64,000 bases of DNA from Verrucomicrobiota bacterium. Lineage in GTDB: Bacteria; Verrucomicrobiota; Verrucomicrobiia; Limisphaerales; UBA9464. The notes under the pieces were generated by a model. It did no database searches and was not told the origin of the DNA. It worked only from the letters and a program-made list of their open reading frames with translations. How positions within the stretch are numbered: the stretch's first letter is position 1; each line of letters opens with the position of its first letter. The stretch is from NCBI GenBank assembly GCA_016871805.1, contig VHCG01000007.1:45166-109165 (forward strand). Direction: 5' to 3'. A program made the translations under genes and the position numbers. Positions 53,713 through 63,827 of the stretch are shown in pieces.

Positions 53713-54521
53713 GCCGGTCCCACGCCCCCATCCTCGACGTCTCCGGATTGACCATCATCCGGGATGGGACCCGGATCCTCGATCGCGTCTCCTGGCGGGT
53801 CGAACCCGGTGAACATTGGGTCCTCATCGGCGCCAACGGCTCCGGCAAGACCTCCCTGCTGTCCGCATTGATCGGCTATCTCATGCCCACCGAGGGCGAG
53901 ATGGAGCTGCTCGGCTGCCGGTTCGGCGAGAGCGACTGGCGCGAGCTGCGATGTCGGATCGGCCTGGTCAGTTCGTCCCTCCGGCAGATGATGGCCGACA
54001 CGGAACCGGCCCTGCTGTCGGTCGTGGGTGGCCGGTATGCGATGATCGACCTCTGGGGCGAGCCGACACGGTCGGACCGGCGGGAGGCCCTGCGACTGCT
54101 GGAACGGGTCGAGGCCGCCCACCTGAAGGACCGTCCCTGGGCGGTGCTCAGCCAAGGCGAACGCCAGAGGGTCCTCATCGCCCGCGCCCTGATGGCCTGT
54201 CCCCAACTCCTGATCCTGGATGAACCCTGTGCGGGGCTGGATCCGGTGGCCCGGGAACACTTCCTCCAGTTCCTCGAACGCCTGAGCCGCCAGCCGGATG
54301 CTCCCTCCCTTGTCCTGGTTACCCACCACGTCGAGGAGATCACCCCACTCTTCACCCATGCCCTGCTGTTGAGCGGAGGGCGGGTCGTGGCCGCAGGCCC
54401 CCGGAAGACCGCCCTGCGTTCGGAGACCCTGAGCCGGATGTTCGGATCCCCGGTCCGCCTCAAATCCAGGTCCGGCAGGCTCTCACTCGAGGTCCAGGCC
54501 GCGACAGCACAGGTGATGTAG
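53709..54521 (+). CDS. ABC transporter ATP-binding protein
   Basis: 270 residues. Walker A GANGSGKTS, signature LSQGERQRV, Walker B LLILDEPCAGLD and the switch His in LVTHHVEEI are all present, so it is an active ATPase; ITPLFTHALLLSGGRVVAAG follows. The pattern resembles ModF/YlmA-type cytoplasmic ATPases that act without an adjacent permease, and no membrane subunit is nearby. The GTG at 53709 overlaps the preceding stop (GTGA), indicating translational coupling to the nucleotidyltransferase. Confidence 0.85.
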   Translation: MSRSHAPILDVSGLTIIRDGTRILDRVSWRVEPGEHWVLIGANGSGKTSLLSALIGYLMPTEGEMELLGCRFGESDWRELRCRIGLVSSSLRQMMADTEPALLSVVGGRYAMIDLWGEPTRSDRREALRLLERVEAAHLKDRPWAVLSQGERQRVLIARALMACPQLLILDEPCAGLDPVAREHFLQFLERLSRQPDAPSLVLVTHHVEEITPLFTHALLLSGGRVVAAGPRKTALRSETLSRMFGSPVRLKSRSGRLSLEVQAATAQVM

Positions 54522-54689
54522 AGGCCTGCCAGCCGGCCTCTGGTTCGGGGTCCGGGTTTCCAAGGGGATCCAGGGAGTTCCAGTTGGTAAGCCGCCACGG
54601 ATTCCCAGCACCTCACCCCGCAGGCGAGGCAGCCCACCCCATTCCAGCGGCAGATCGAAGGCGGTGAGACCACATAGAGAATTTGAACC

Positions 54690-55829
54690 ATGAACACTTC
54701 TGCCATCCAACCCACCCTGCTGCTCCGCCTTCAGACCTGGGCGGCACTCCCAACCCTGGCTCTCGCGCTCTGGACCGGGACCTCCACGTCCCTCGCCCAG
54801 GGCTGCGTCGCCCTCCGCGGTACGGGCATGTGCCACTTCGAGGATTTCGCCCAACCGGCGGACGCCGATCTGGCCCGGGGCGAATGGCTTGCGACCCTGG
54901 GATTCCGCTGGTTCAACTCGGATCGGCATTTCCGGGGTACCAAAGAGCAGCACCAACGCTTCGCCGAAGGCACGGAGGTCATCAACGACACCTACTTCTG
55001 GAATCTCGGCATCCAGTATGCCTTCACGCCGCGATGGAGCCTCGCGCTGGACGTCCCCTTCGTCTATTCGACCCGCTCCTCCCTCTATGAGCATCCCGGG
55101 ATGGGACGCCACACGACCTCGGCGGGCGGGATCGGTGACATCCAGCTCACACCCTACGTCTGGCTCTGGGATCCCGCCAAGCGGGTGAAGGGCAACATCC
55201 AGCTCGGGCTCGGACTGTCAGCGCCGAGCGGCGACTACAACGCCCAGTCGACCTTCTACACGACCAATGGCCCCGTGGTCGGCCCGGTCGACCAGTCGAT
55301 CCAGCCCGGCACCGGTGGCTGGGGCTTCGCCACCACGATCACCGCCTACCGGGAGATCTTCCCACGCACCACGGCGTTCGTGAATGGCTCGTACCTCTTC
55401 AATCCGCAGAACGTGAACGGCACCCCCACCCAGAACGGACCCGGCGGGTTCCGGCGGCGCAATCCCTACGAGCAGGTCATGTCGATCCCCGACCAGTACT
55501 TCGGCCAGGGCGGGGTAATGTATACGATCGTGCCGAAGTGGGGTCTCTCGCTGGGCATGGGCGCCCGCATCGACGGCGTCCCGGTCGAGGATGCCCTGGG
55601 GGGCAGCGACGGATTCCGGCGTCCCGGCTACGCCATCGCCATCCAGCCGATGCTCCAGTGGATGAAGAGCCGGTACAACCTCTCCGTGGCGGTCCCAGTA
55701 GCCGTCTACCGCGATCGGGAGCAGAGCGTCGCCGACAAGCGCTGGACCCAGGACACGGGCATCTACCGCCAGGGGGATGCCGCCTTCGCGGACGTTTCGA
55801 TGATCGCCAGCTTCTCCGTGGCGTTCTGA
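54690..55829 (+). CDS. Outer-membrane beta-barrel protein, unknown function
   Basis: 379 residues, with a signal peptide (LQTWAALPTLALALWTG, cleaved near SLAQG). The rest alternates aromatic beta-strands and turns, ending in a C-terminal Phe (VSMIASFSVAF), the usual mark of outer-membrane barrels. Segments such as FWNLGIQYAFTPRWSLALDVPF and VKGNIQLGLGLSAPSGDYNAQ resemble transporter/phenol-degradation-MetA-type outer-membrane proteins. No substrate can be read. It ends shortly before the first hairpin-terminator module. Confidence 0.7.
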   Translation: MNTSAIQPTLLLRLQTWAALPTLALALWTGTSTSLAQGCVALRGTGMCHFEDFAQPADADLARGEWLATLGFRWFNSDRHFRGTKEQHQRFAEGTEVINDTYFWNLGIQYAFTPRWSLALDVPFVYSTRSSLYEHPGMGRHTTSAGGIGDIQLTPYVWLWDPAKRVKGNIQLGLGLSAPSGDYNAQSTFYTTNGPVVGPVDQSIQPGTGGWGFATTITAYREIFPRTTAFVNGSYLFNPQNVNGTPTQNGPGGFRRRNPYEQVMSIPDQYFGQGGVMYTIVPKWGLSLGMGARIDGVPVEDALGGSDGFRRPGYAIAIQPMLQWMKSRYNLSVAVPVAVYRDREQSVADKRWTQDTGIYRQGDAAFADVSMIASFSVAF

Positions 55830-55861
55830 TCCGTACGGAACACCACGATCTCAACCTCAAC

Positions 55862-55925
55862 ACCGGTTCTTCGACCGGTCCTGCAGCTCCCAACGGTCGG
55901 ATGGATCTCCATCCGGCCCTTTTTT
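55862..55925 (+). terminator. Hairpin-CTGCAG-terminator module A
   Basis: A first hairpin, ACCGGT-TCTTCG-ACCGGT (55862-55879), is followed by CCTGCAG and then a strong terminator hairpin: an 11-bp stem with one G-U pair, GGTCGGATGGA (55895-55905) with TCCATCCGGCC (55908-55918), ending in six T. It would stop transcription of the outer-membrane gene. The same order of parts recurs at 56033-56099. Confidence 0.75.
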
Positions 55926-56032
55926 GTGCCTGCATGAATCGGGTCGCTGCGGAGGCCCGGTACACGGCGGCTCACCCTGGGGTGCGAGGCAGGATTTTCA
56001 GGGCTTGGCCCGACGTGTGCTTCCCGACCACT

Positions 56033-56099
56033 GCCGGTTTTTTGGCTGGCCCTGCAGTTCTGAAGGGGCCGGGTGTGTCCTCCGCCCGGCCCCTTTTTT
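56033..56099 (+). terminator. Hairpin-CTGCAG-terminator module B
   Basis: A first hairpin, GCCGGT-TTTTTG-GCTGGC (two G-U pairs), is followed by CCTGCAG and then GGGGCCGGG (56065-56073) paired perfectly with CCCGGCCCC (56085-56093) and six T. It lies 105 bp before glgP, so a transcript entering from upstream would be stopped before the gene. The 107 bp between modules A and B (55926-56032) contain no gene I can support. Confidence 0.75.
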
Positions 56100-56203
56100 C
56101 CGCCGCAGAATTCCATTCCCTGACGGGCACCCAGACGCTAGTCGTTGGCCCGCAGGAGCACCCAGAACGCGTCGCCTCTGCACGACAGACCGACTCCCAC
56201 ACC

Positions 56204-58360
56204 ATGACCTCCAAACCGTTGACCGGACCCGAGCTGAAGGAATTGACCGATGGCCTGAACCGCCTGGCGCGGAACCTGTGGTGGAGCTGGAACCAGGAGG
56301 CCCAGGACATCTTCCAGAACCTCTCCCCACGCGGGTGGCAGAACCTGTACCACAACCCGGTAGCGGTCCTGCACGAGGTGTCCGACTACGAGCTGCACAC
56401 CCGTCTGCAGGAGCCCGATTTCGCGGCCCGGGTCCGACAGGTCCTCGCGGAATTCGACGCCTATCTGCACCAGAAGCAGACCTGGGCCTCCCAGCACGCC
56501 CCGCAGCTGGCGAAGCACCCGGTCGCCTACTTCTCCGCGGAATTCGCCTTCCATGAGTGCCTCCCCATCGCCGCCGGCGGCCTGGGCGCCCTCGCCGGCG
56601 ACCACACCAAGTCGGCCAGCGACCTGGGACTCGGCTTCGTCGGCATCAGCCTCTTCTACCGCGAGGGCTACTTCCAGCAGTCCATCAGTTCCGACAACTG
56701 GCAGCAGGAACACTACGTCCCGCTCAACCCCCGCAACCTTCCCCTCGACCCTGTCGTGGATGCACGCGGCGAGCCAATTGTCTGCAACGTGCGCATGTTT
56801 GGACAGCCCATCCGGTTCCATGCCTGGCGGGTGAATGTCGGACGCGTCCCGGTCTATCTCCTCGATACCAACCGACCGGAGAACGAAGGGCAGTACCGCG
56901 ACCTGACCAACCGGGTGTACGGCGGCGACACCACCACCCGGATCATGCAGGAGATCCTGCTGGGCGTCGGCGGAGTCCGGCTTCTCCGAGCCCTGGGGGT
57001 CCAGCCCTCCACCTTCCACATGAACGAAGGCCACGCCGCCTTCCTCACCCTGGAGCTGCTGCGCGAGAAGATGGCGGCCGGAAAGACCTTCGAGGAGGCG
57101 TCGAGCCTTGCCCGTCAGGAATGCCTGTTCACCACTCATACGCCGGTGGAAGCTGGGCATGACCGGTTCAGCAGCGACCTGATGCGCCTGGCGGCGGACA
57201 AGTTCCACCACAGCCTCCACCTGAACCACCACCAGCTCATGGAGCTGGGCAACGAGCACCCGGGACGCGAGGGCGGTCCGTTCTGCATGACCGCCCTGGC
57301 TCTCCGGTTCTCCCGGGCCGCCAATGGCGTCAGCGCCCTGCATGGCGAGGTGAGCCGGGATATGTGGAAGGCCTTCTACCACAAGCACACCGCCTCCGAG
57401 GTGCCCATCGGCTCCATCACCAACGGCATCCACCTGGTGGGCTGGATCAAGGGTCCGATGCGGCGGTTCTGGCGGCAGCGCCATCTGCAGAACGGCGGGG
57501 CGGCGGAACGGTTCGTCGAGGAGGCCAACACACCGGAGTTCTGGGCCCAAATGGCGGATCCCAGCGTCACCAGCGACGAGGAACTCTGGGCCATGCGCTA
57601 CAAGCTGCGCCGGGAACTGATTGAATTCGCACGGCGGCGGCTGCTGATCAACCACCGGTCCTTCAGCCAGTCCGACTACATCGCCTTCGACGCCCTGCTG
57701 AACCCCGACGCCCTCACGATCGGCTTCGCCCGGCGCTTCGCCACCTACAAGCGCGCCCCGCTGATCTTCGACCAGTTCGAGAACATCGTGAAGCTGGTGC
57801 GCGACACCAGCCGCCCGGTCCAGTTCATCTTCGCCGGCAAGGCCCACCCGCGGGACGACGAGGGCAAGCGGTTCATCCAGAAGATCATCCACCTGTCGAA
57901 CTACAGCGAACTCAAGGGCCATCTTGTGTTCCTCGAGAACTACGACATCCACGTCTGCCGGCAGATGGTCTCCGGCTGCGACATCTGGCTGAACAACCCG
58001 CGCCGTCCGCTCGAGGCCTCCGGCACCAGCGGTATGAAGGCCACCGCTCATGGCTGCCTCAACATGTCCATCCTCGATGGCTGGTGGCGCGAGGGCTACG
58101 ACGGCACCAACGGATTTGCCATCGGACCCGATTCCCACCCGGCCGACGTCGTCGAACAGGACCGCGTCGACAGCGCCAACCTCTTCAAGGTCCTCACCGA
58201 GGAGGTGGTCCCGACCTTCTTCAACCGCGACGCCCAGGGAATCCCCCGCCAATGGATCGCCCGCATCCGCCGCGCCCTCACCACCCTTGCACCCCAGTAC
58301 AGCACCTGGCGCATGGTCCAGGAGTACACGAACTCCTACTACCTGCCCCACGTGAAGTAA
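56204..58360 (+). CDS. glgP: Alpha-glucan (glycogen/maltodextrin) phosphorylase
   Basis: 718 residues, the short bacterial glucan phosphorylase type (GT35). Releases glucose-1-phosphate from alpha-1,4-glucans. An N-terminal DUF3417-like segment (LNRLARNLWWSWNQEAQDIF) leads to YFSAEFAFHECLPIAAGGLGALAGDH. Further landmarks are FHMNEGHAAFLTLEL, FTTHTPVEAGHDRF, GSITNGIHLVGW and FARRFATYKRAPL. The PLP region is represented by IWLNNPRRPLEASGTSGMKATAHGCLNMSILDGWW, where the Lys of GTSGMKA binds PLP. The start at ATG 56204 has no clear Shine-Dalgarno. A strong terminator upstream suggests its own promoter between 56100 and 56203. Confidence 0.9.
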   Translation: MTSKPLTGPELKELTDGLNRLARNLWWSWNQEAQDIFQNLSPRGWQNLYHNPVAVLHEVSDYELHTRLQEPDFAARVRQVLAEFDAYLHQKQTWASQHAPQLAKHPVAYFSAEFAFHECLPIAAGGLGALAGDHTKSASDLGLGFVGISLFYREGYFQQSISSDNWQQEHYVPLNPRNLPLDPVVDARGEPIVCNVRMFGQPIRFHAWRVNVGRVPVYLLDTNRPENEGQYRDLTNRVYGGDTTTRIMQEILLGVGGVRLLRALGVQPSTFHMNEGHAAFLTLELLREKMAAGKTFEEASSLARQECLFTTHTPVEAGHDRFSSDLMRLAADKFHHSLHLNHHQLMELGNEHPGREGGPFCMTALALRFSRAANGVSALHGEVSRDMWKAFYHKHTASEVPIGSITNGIHLVGWIKGPMRRFWRQRHLQNGGAAERFVEEANTPEFWAQMADPSVTSDEELWAMRYKLRRELIEFARRRLLINHRSFSQSDYIAFDALLNPDALTIGFARRFATYKRAPLIFDQFENIVKLVRDTSRPVQFIFAGKAHPRDDEGKRFIQKIIHLSNYSELKGHLVFLENYDIHVCRQMVSGCDIWLNNPRRPLEASGTSGMKATAHGCLNMSILDGWWREGYDGTNGFAIGPDSHPADVVEQDRVDSANLFKVLTEEVVPTFFNRDAQGIPRQWIARIRRALTTLAPQYSTWRMVQEYTNSYYLPHVK

Positions 58361-58654
58361 GGATCAGGAGGGAAGCCCTCGACGGGCTCATGAGGTCGAT
58401 CCATCGATCTCACACCGGAGGCATCAGCACACGACTTGCTCCTCCGATTGACGGGATTCCGAAGCGGGGGTTCCGGGACAGTTTCGGCCACATCGATGTC
58501 CGGTTTTGAGCGGTGTGGGCGGAAGGTCTCCGGGCCCCGCTATGAGGTCCCTGTTCGGTGTCCAAAAACTCTTTGCCTCGTCGGTTCGTCGACCGATAGG
58601 CTTCTCAGGCTGAACGCGTCTCCACGCGGCCAGCCTCCTTTCGAGGGCTCATCC

Positions 58655-61600
58655 ATGAAATCGTATCCGTCGGTCCCCAATTCGCTGTATCGACCCGAGT
58701 TCGAGCACGACGCCTGTGGCGTCGGGTTCATCGCCAACATTTCCGGGAAGAAGGAGCAACGCATCGTCCAGTTCGCCATCGAGGCACTGAACAGCCTCGC
58801 CCACCGCGGGGCGCTCGATGCCGACGCGAAGACCGGCGACGGCGCCGGAATCCTGGTCCAGCTGCCCAAGGCATTCTTCAAACAGGAGGCCGACAAGCTG
58901 GGGGTCAAGGCGGTCGAGGAGGAGGACCTCGCCGTTGGCTTCGTCTTTGCCCCGGCTGGCAACAAGTACCTGATCGCCAAGTGCCGCCAGTTCGTCGAGG
59001 AGGCCTGTGCCAAGTACGGCATCCATTTCCTGGCCTGGCGTCCGGTCCCGACCAATCCGAAGTGCCTGGGCGACAAGGCCCGGGCCACCATGCCCGAGAT
59101 CCTGCAGTGCCTGCTCGGACGGGACCTCAGCTGGAGTCCCGACGAGTTCGAGCGGAAACTCTTCCTGGCCCGCAACCACGCCGAGCGCGCGGCCATGGCC
59201 GAGAATGTCGAGGGATTCTACTGCCCGTCGTTCAGCGGCCGGACCATCGTCTACAAAGGGCTCTTCAACGCCCCTCAGCTGCCCAAGTTCTACCTCGATC
59301 TCAAGGACCCGCTGTTCGTCTCCGCCCTGGCCATCTACCACCAGCGCTACTCGACCAACACCTTCCCGACCTGGCACCTGGCCCATCCGTTCCGGATGCT
59401 CGCCCACAACGGCGAGATCAACACCCTCCTCGGCAACAAGAACTGGACCCGCGCCCGGGAGAACGAACTCGAATCCGCCGTCTGGGGCGACGAGGTGGAG
59501 ACACTCCGCCCGATCATCCAGCCGGGCGGTTCCGACTCCGCCGCGCTCGACAACGCCCTCGAGGCGCTCGACCTCTCCGGTCGTCACCTCCTCCACGCCG
59601 CCACCATGTTGGCGCCGGAGGCCTGGGAGAATGCCTCCGGCCTCGATCCGAAGATCCGCGACTACTACCAGTACCACGCCTGCCTGAACGAGCCGTGGGA
59701 CGGACCCGCTGCCGTGGTGTTCTCCGATGGACGCATCATCGGCGCGACGCTCGACCGCAACGGCCTCCGCCCGGCGCGCTACAAGATCTATGAGGACGGC
59801 CTCATGGTCATGGGCTCCGAGGTCGGCGTCGTCGCCCTCGACGAGAAGAAGGTCGTCCAGAAGGGACGCCTCGGGCCGGGTCGGATCCTCGCGATCGACA
59901 CCCAGACCGGGAAGTTCATGAACGACGAGGCGGTGAAGACCTTCGTCGCCTCCCAGAAACCCTACGGCGACTGGCTGAAGGACAACCTGGTCGACCTCTC
60001 CACCCACGCCAAGGCCCTCGCCAACAGCCATCAGACCGTCAACCTGCTCGATCTCACCCTCCAGCAGATCACCTTCGGCTGGGATCAGGAACAGCTCGAG
60101 GACCTGCTCAAGACGATGGCGGTCCAGGCTGCGGAGCCCATTGGATCGATGGGTGACGACACCCCGATCGCGGTGCTCTCGAAGCGTCCACGGCTGCTGT
60201 TCGACTACTTCAAGCAGCTCTTCGCCCAGGTCACCAACCCGCCGATCGACTCGATCCGGGAGAAGATCGTGATGTCGCTCAGCGACACCCTGGGGCCCCG
60301 TTTGTCGTGGTTCGATGAGACCCCCGAGCACGCCCGGCTCATCCGGATCACCTCACCCATCCTGCTCGACTACGAACTGGCCGCCCTGCGCCAGCTACCC
60401 AGCCCCGCCTTCGGATCCGCGGTGTTGAACTGCTGCTTCGAGGACTCGCATGGCGAGACCAAGCTCGACGCCGCCCTGACCCAGGTCTGCCGCGAGGCCG
60501 AAAAGGCGGTCGACGCCGGCAAGACACTGCTCGTCCTGAGCGACCGTGGAGTCGATGCCACCCGGGCTCCGATTCCGATGCTGCTGGCGGTCGGTGCCGT
60601 CCACCACCACCTCATCCGCGCCGGCAAACGGCTCCGCTGCTCCATCATCTGCGAAAGCGGCGAATGCCGGGACGTCCACCACTTCGCCTGCCTCGTCGGC
60701 TTCGGTGCCAGCGCGGTCAACCCGTACGTGGCCCTCGATACCATCCGGGAGTCCGTCGAGGAGGGCAAGTACGGCGACATCACGCTCGAAAAGGCCTGTG
60801 CGAACTTCAAGAAGTCCATCGAGTCGGGCCTTCTCAAGGTCATGGCCAAGATGGGCATCTCCACGATCGCCAGCTACCGCGGTGCCCAGATCTTCGAGGC
60901 GATCGGCCTCGGACAGGAGGTCATGGACCGCTGCTTCTTCGGGACGACCAGCCCGATCGGCGGCATCGGGCTGAAGGAGATCGCCCACGACGCCATCCGT
61001 CGTCATCGGAACGCCTATGCGGCTCCCGAGGCGGCAATGCTCGACGTCGGCGGCAACTACCGCGTTGCCAAGGGCGGACGCGGCGAGTTCCACGCCTACA
61101 ACCCACAGGTCGTGATGACCCTCCACCGCTTCCTGAAGTCCGGACAGCGCGAGGAGTTCCTCAAGTACATGGAGACGGTCGAGAAGCGCGAGCCGGTCAG
61201 CCCGCGCGATCTCTTCCAGTTCAAGCCCGCCGGAACCCCGGTGCCGCTCGACGAGGTCGAATCGATCGAGGACATCCGGCGCCGGTTCACCACCGCCGGC
61301 ATGTCGCTCGGCGCCCTGTCGCCCGAAGCCCACGAGTGCCTCGCCGTCGCGATGAACAGCATCGGTGGCAAGTCGAACTCCGGTGAAGGTGGCGAGGATC
61401 CGTCGCGCTACACCACCGAGCGCAACTCGGCCATCAAGCAGGTTGCCTCCGGTCGGTTCGGCGTCACGCCCTCCTACCTGGCCAGCGCCTCCGAGATCGA
61501 GATCAAGATGGCCCAGGGCGCCAAACCCGGTGAGGGCGGACAGCTGCCCGGCCACAAGGTCAGCCCGCTCATCGCCCGCCTGCGGTACAGCGTTCCCGGC

Positions 61601-63196
61601 GTACCGCTCATCTCGCCGCCACCGCACCACGACATCTATTCCATCGAGGACCTCGCCCAGCTCATCTACGACCTCAAGCAGGTCAATCCCCGGGCCAAGG
61701 TCTGCGTGAAGCTCGTGGCCTGTTCCGGTGTCGGCACCGTCGCCGCCGGCGTCGCCAAGGCCTACGCCGATGTCGTGCTGATCTCCGGTCACGACGGTGG
61801 CACCGGCGCCTCGCCGCTCAGCTCCATCAAGAACACCGGTGGACCCTTCGAGTTCGGCGTCGCCGAGGCCCACCAGACCCTGATGCTCAACGACCTCCGG
61901 TCGCGGATCGTCCTGCGCACCGACGGCGGCATCAAGACGGGCCGTGACATCGTCCTGGCCGCCCTGCTCGGCGCCGAGGAGTACAACTTCGGCACTGCGG
62001 CGCTCGTGGCCGCCGGATGCGCCATGTTCCGTGTCTGCCACCTCAACACCTGCCCGGTCGGCGTCGCCACCCAGAAGGAGGAGCTCCGGCTCAAGTTCCG
62101 CGGCAAGCCCGAGAACCTCGTCGCCTTCTTCAACGCCGTCGCCCAGGAGGTCCGTGAGATCATGGCCTCACTCGGCTTCCGGAAGCTCGACGAGATCATC
62201 GGCCGCACCGACCTCATGGAGCGCCGACCCGTATCGGAGTTCCCCGCCGAGATCCGCGACAAGGTCTCCGGCCTCCAGCTCGACCGCCTGATGTTCCAGG
62301 TCGATCCCACCGGCACCGCCCCGCGCATCCACACCCGCGAGCGCAACGAACGATTCGGCGACAGCTCGCTCGACGACAAGATCATGAACGACGCCCGCGT
62401 CGCGCTGCAGGGCAAGGGCGTGGTCAAGCTGTCCTACAAGATCACCAACGTTCACCGGAACATCGGCACCAAGGTCTCCGGCCAGATCGGCTACCAGTAC
62501 GGCGACATCGGACTGCCCGAGGGCTCGATCGACGTCACCCTCAAGGGCAGCGCCGGACAGAGCTTCGGCACCTTCCTCGCGAAGGGCGTCCGACTGAAGC
62601 TCGTCGGCGAGGCCAATGACTACGTCGGCAAGGGCATGAACGGCGGCGAGATCGTCGTCCGACCGCCGGACGCCGTGAAGTTTCCCTGGGCCGACAACAG
62701 CGTGGCCGGCAACACCTGCCTCTACGGCGCCACCGGCGGACGCCTGTTCGCCGCTGGACGGGCCGGAGAGCGCTTCGGCGTCCGCAACTCCGGCGGCACC
62801 GCCGTGGTGGAGGGCGTCGGCGACCACGGCTGTGAGTACATGACGGGCGGTCTCGTCGTGGTCCTCGGTGAGACGGGTCGCAACTTCGGAGCGGGCATGT
62901 CGGGAGGACGCGCCTACGTCTGGGATCCCCAAGACGTCTTCCCGCGCCGGTACAACGACGGCATGGTCGGACTAGAGCGACTCAAGGACGACGAGGAGGC
63001 CAAGCGTCTCGAGGCCCTGATCTACGCGCACCTCGAGGCGACCGAGTCGCCCCGGGCCAGTCAGATCCTGAAGTCCTGGAGCCAGTCCCGCGGTCAGTTC
63101 TGGGTTGTGGTCCCCCACCCCGCGATGGCCCCTCCGGGCACCGCCCCGGTGCACCAGCCCGAGAAGCCGGCCGCCTCGGCCCCGGCCAAGCCCTGA
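58655..63196 (+). CDS. gltB: Glutamate synthase (NADPH/ferredoxin) large subunit
   Basis: 1513 residues. Transfers the amide of glutamine to 2-oxoglutarate. Layout: a 20-residue propeptide and the class II glutaminase with catalytic Cys21 (HDACGVGFIANI), the central domain, then the FMN/2-oxoglutarate-binding synthase domain (PSRYTTERNSAIKQVASGRF, GGQLPGHKVSP, LISGHDGGTGASPLSSIKNTG). The 3Fe-4S cysteines are C1122, C1128 and C1133 in CAMFRVCHLNTCPVG. The C-terminal GXGXG beta-helix (GEANDYVGKGMNGGEIVV, YMTGGLVVVLG) closes it. No gltD small subunit is adjacent. A 294-bp gap separates it from glgP; I see no feature there beyond a short AGCCC/GGGCT hairpin near 58375. Confidence 0.96.
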   Translation: MKSYPSVPNSLYRPEFEHDACGVGFIANISGKKEQRIVQFAIEALNSLAHRGALDADAKTGDGAGILVQLPKAFFKQEADKLGVKAVEEEDLAVGFVFAPAGNKYLIAKCRQFVEEACAKYGIHFLAWRPVPTNPKCLGDKARATMPEILQCLLGRDLSWSPDEFERKLFLARNHAERAAMAENVEGFYCPSFSGRTIVYKGLFNAPQLPKFYLDLKDPLFVSALAIYHQRYSTNTFPTWHLAHPFRMLAHNGEINTLLGNKNWTRARENELESAVWGDEVETLRPIIQPGGSDSAALDNALEALDLSGRHLLHAATMLAPEAWENASGLDPKIRDYYQYHACLNEPWDGPAAVVFSDGRIIGATLDRNGLRPARYKIYEDGLMVMGSEVGVVALDEKKVVQKGRLGPGRILAIDTQTGKFMNDEAVKTFVASQKPYGDWLKDNLVDLSTHAKALANSHQTVNLLDLTLQQITFGWDQEQLEDLLKTMAVQAAEPIGSMGDDTPIAVLSKRPRLLFDYFKQLFAQVTNPPIDSIREKIVMSLSDTLGPRLSWFDETPEHARLIRITSPILLDYELAALRQLPSPAFGSAVLNCCFEDSHGETKLDAALTQVCREAEKAVDAGKTLLVLSDRGVDATRAPIPMLLAVGAVHHHLIRAGKRLRCSIICESGECRDVHHFACLVGFGASAVNPYVALDTIRESVEEGKYGDITLEKACANFKKSIESGLLKVMAKMGISTIASYRGAQIFEAIGLGQEVMDRCFFGTTSPIGGIGLKEIAHDAIRRHRNAYAAPEAAMLDVGGNYRVAKGGRGEFHAYNPQVVMTLHRFLKSGQREEFLKYMETVEKREPVSPRDLFQFKPAGTPVPLDEVESIEDIRRRFTTAGMSLGALSPEAHECLAVAMNSIGGKSNSGEGGEDPSRYTTERNSAIKQVASGRFGVTPSYLASASEIEIKMAQGAKPGEGGQLPGHKVSPLIARLRYSVPGVPLISPPPHHDIYSIEDLAQLIYDLKQVNPRAKVCVKLVACSGVGTVAAGVAKAYADVVLISGHDGGTGASPLSSIKNTGGPFEFGVAEAHQTLMLNDLRSRIVLRTDGGIKTGRDIVLAALLGAEEYNFGTAALVAAGCAMFRVCHLNTCPVGVATQKEELRLKFRGKPENLVAFFNAVAQEVREIMASLGFRKLDEIIGRTDLMERRPVSEFPAEIRDKVSGLQLDRLMFQVDPTGTAPRIHTRERNERFGDSSLDDKIMNDARVALQGKGVVKLSYKITNVHRNIGTKVSGQIGYQYGDIGLPEGSIDVTLKGSAGQSFGTFLAKGVRLKLVGEANDYVGKGMNGGEIVVRPPDAVKFPWADNSVAGNTCLYGATGGRLFAAGRAGERFGVRNSGGTAVVEGVGDHGCEYMTGGLVVVLGETGRNFGAGMSGGRAYVWDPQDVFPRRYNDGMVGLERLKDDEEAKRLEALIYAHLEATESPRASQILKSWSQSRGQFWVVVPHPAMAPPGTAPVHQPEKPAASAPAKP

Positions 63197-63207
63197 TCAC
63201 GCCGGTC

Positions 63208-63615
63208 ATGGAACTCGCCACCCAGCTCGCCCTGTTCCTGGACAACAAGCCGGGAACGCTTGCGCGGGTGTGCGAGGCCTTGGCGGAGGCGAAGATCAAC
63301 ATCCTCGCCTTCTCCATGAGCGACACCGTCGACCACACCGTGCTCCGGATGGTGGTGAGCGACCCAAGGGCGGCCCTGGCTCTTTTCGAGGAGCGCGGTG
63401 CCCTCGTCCTCGAGAACGAGGTCCTGTTGCTGGAGGGCGACAACAAGCCGGGCTCCCTGGCCCGCATTGCCAGCGCCCTGGCCGATGCGGAGGTCAACAT
63501 CGAGTACGTCTACAGCGCGACGAGTCCCCGGTCGAAGAACGGCCTGCTGGTGATGCGCGTGTCGAACTACAAGAAGGCGATGAAGGTGCTGAACTCGGGT
63601 CCCAAGGCGGGCTGA
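63208..63615 (+). CDS. Tandem ACT-domain protein
   Basis: 135 residues consisting of two ACT domains, about 1-65 (ATQLALFLDNKPGTLARVCEAL, ILAFSMSDTVDHTVLRMVV) and 68-130 (LLLEGDNKPGSLARIASALADA, IEYVYSATSP). Such stand-alone double-ACT proteins bind amino acids and act as allosteric regulators. It follows gltB by 11 bp on the same strand, so it is very likely co-transcribed and may modulate amino-acid metabolism; the ligand is unknown. The ATG at 63208 is well placed. Confidence 0.85.
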   Translation: MELATQLALFLDNKPGTLARVCEALAEAKINILAFSMSDTVDHTVLRMVVSDPRAALALFEERGALVLENEVLLLEGDNKPGSLARIASALADAEVNIEYVYSATSPRSKNGLLVMRVSNYKKAMKVLNSGPKAG

Positions 63616-63827
63616 GGGCGGAAGGCCTCACGCAAGGCCCCAGAGACAGGGACGAAGTCCATGGTAGGGCCCGGGCCTCTCCGTTCCCCATATCAACCCG
63701 ATACGTCTCGGCGAACCCGTGAAGGCGGACAGGATCCGCTAGGCGACAGAGGAAACCGGGCCAAACCTTCGTCCGCCCCACCCTTCCTGACAGGACCGCA
63801 AAAACTGCTCCAAGGGATGTGAGAGTT

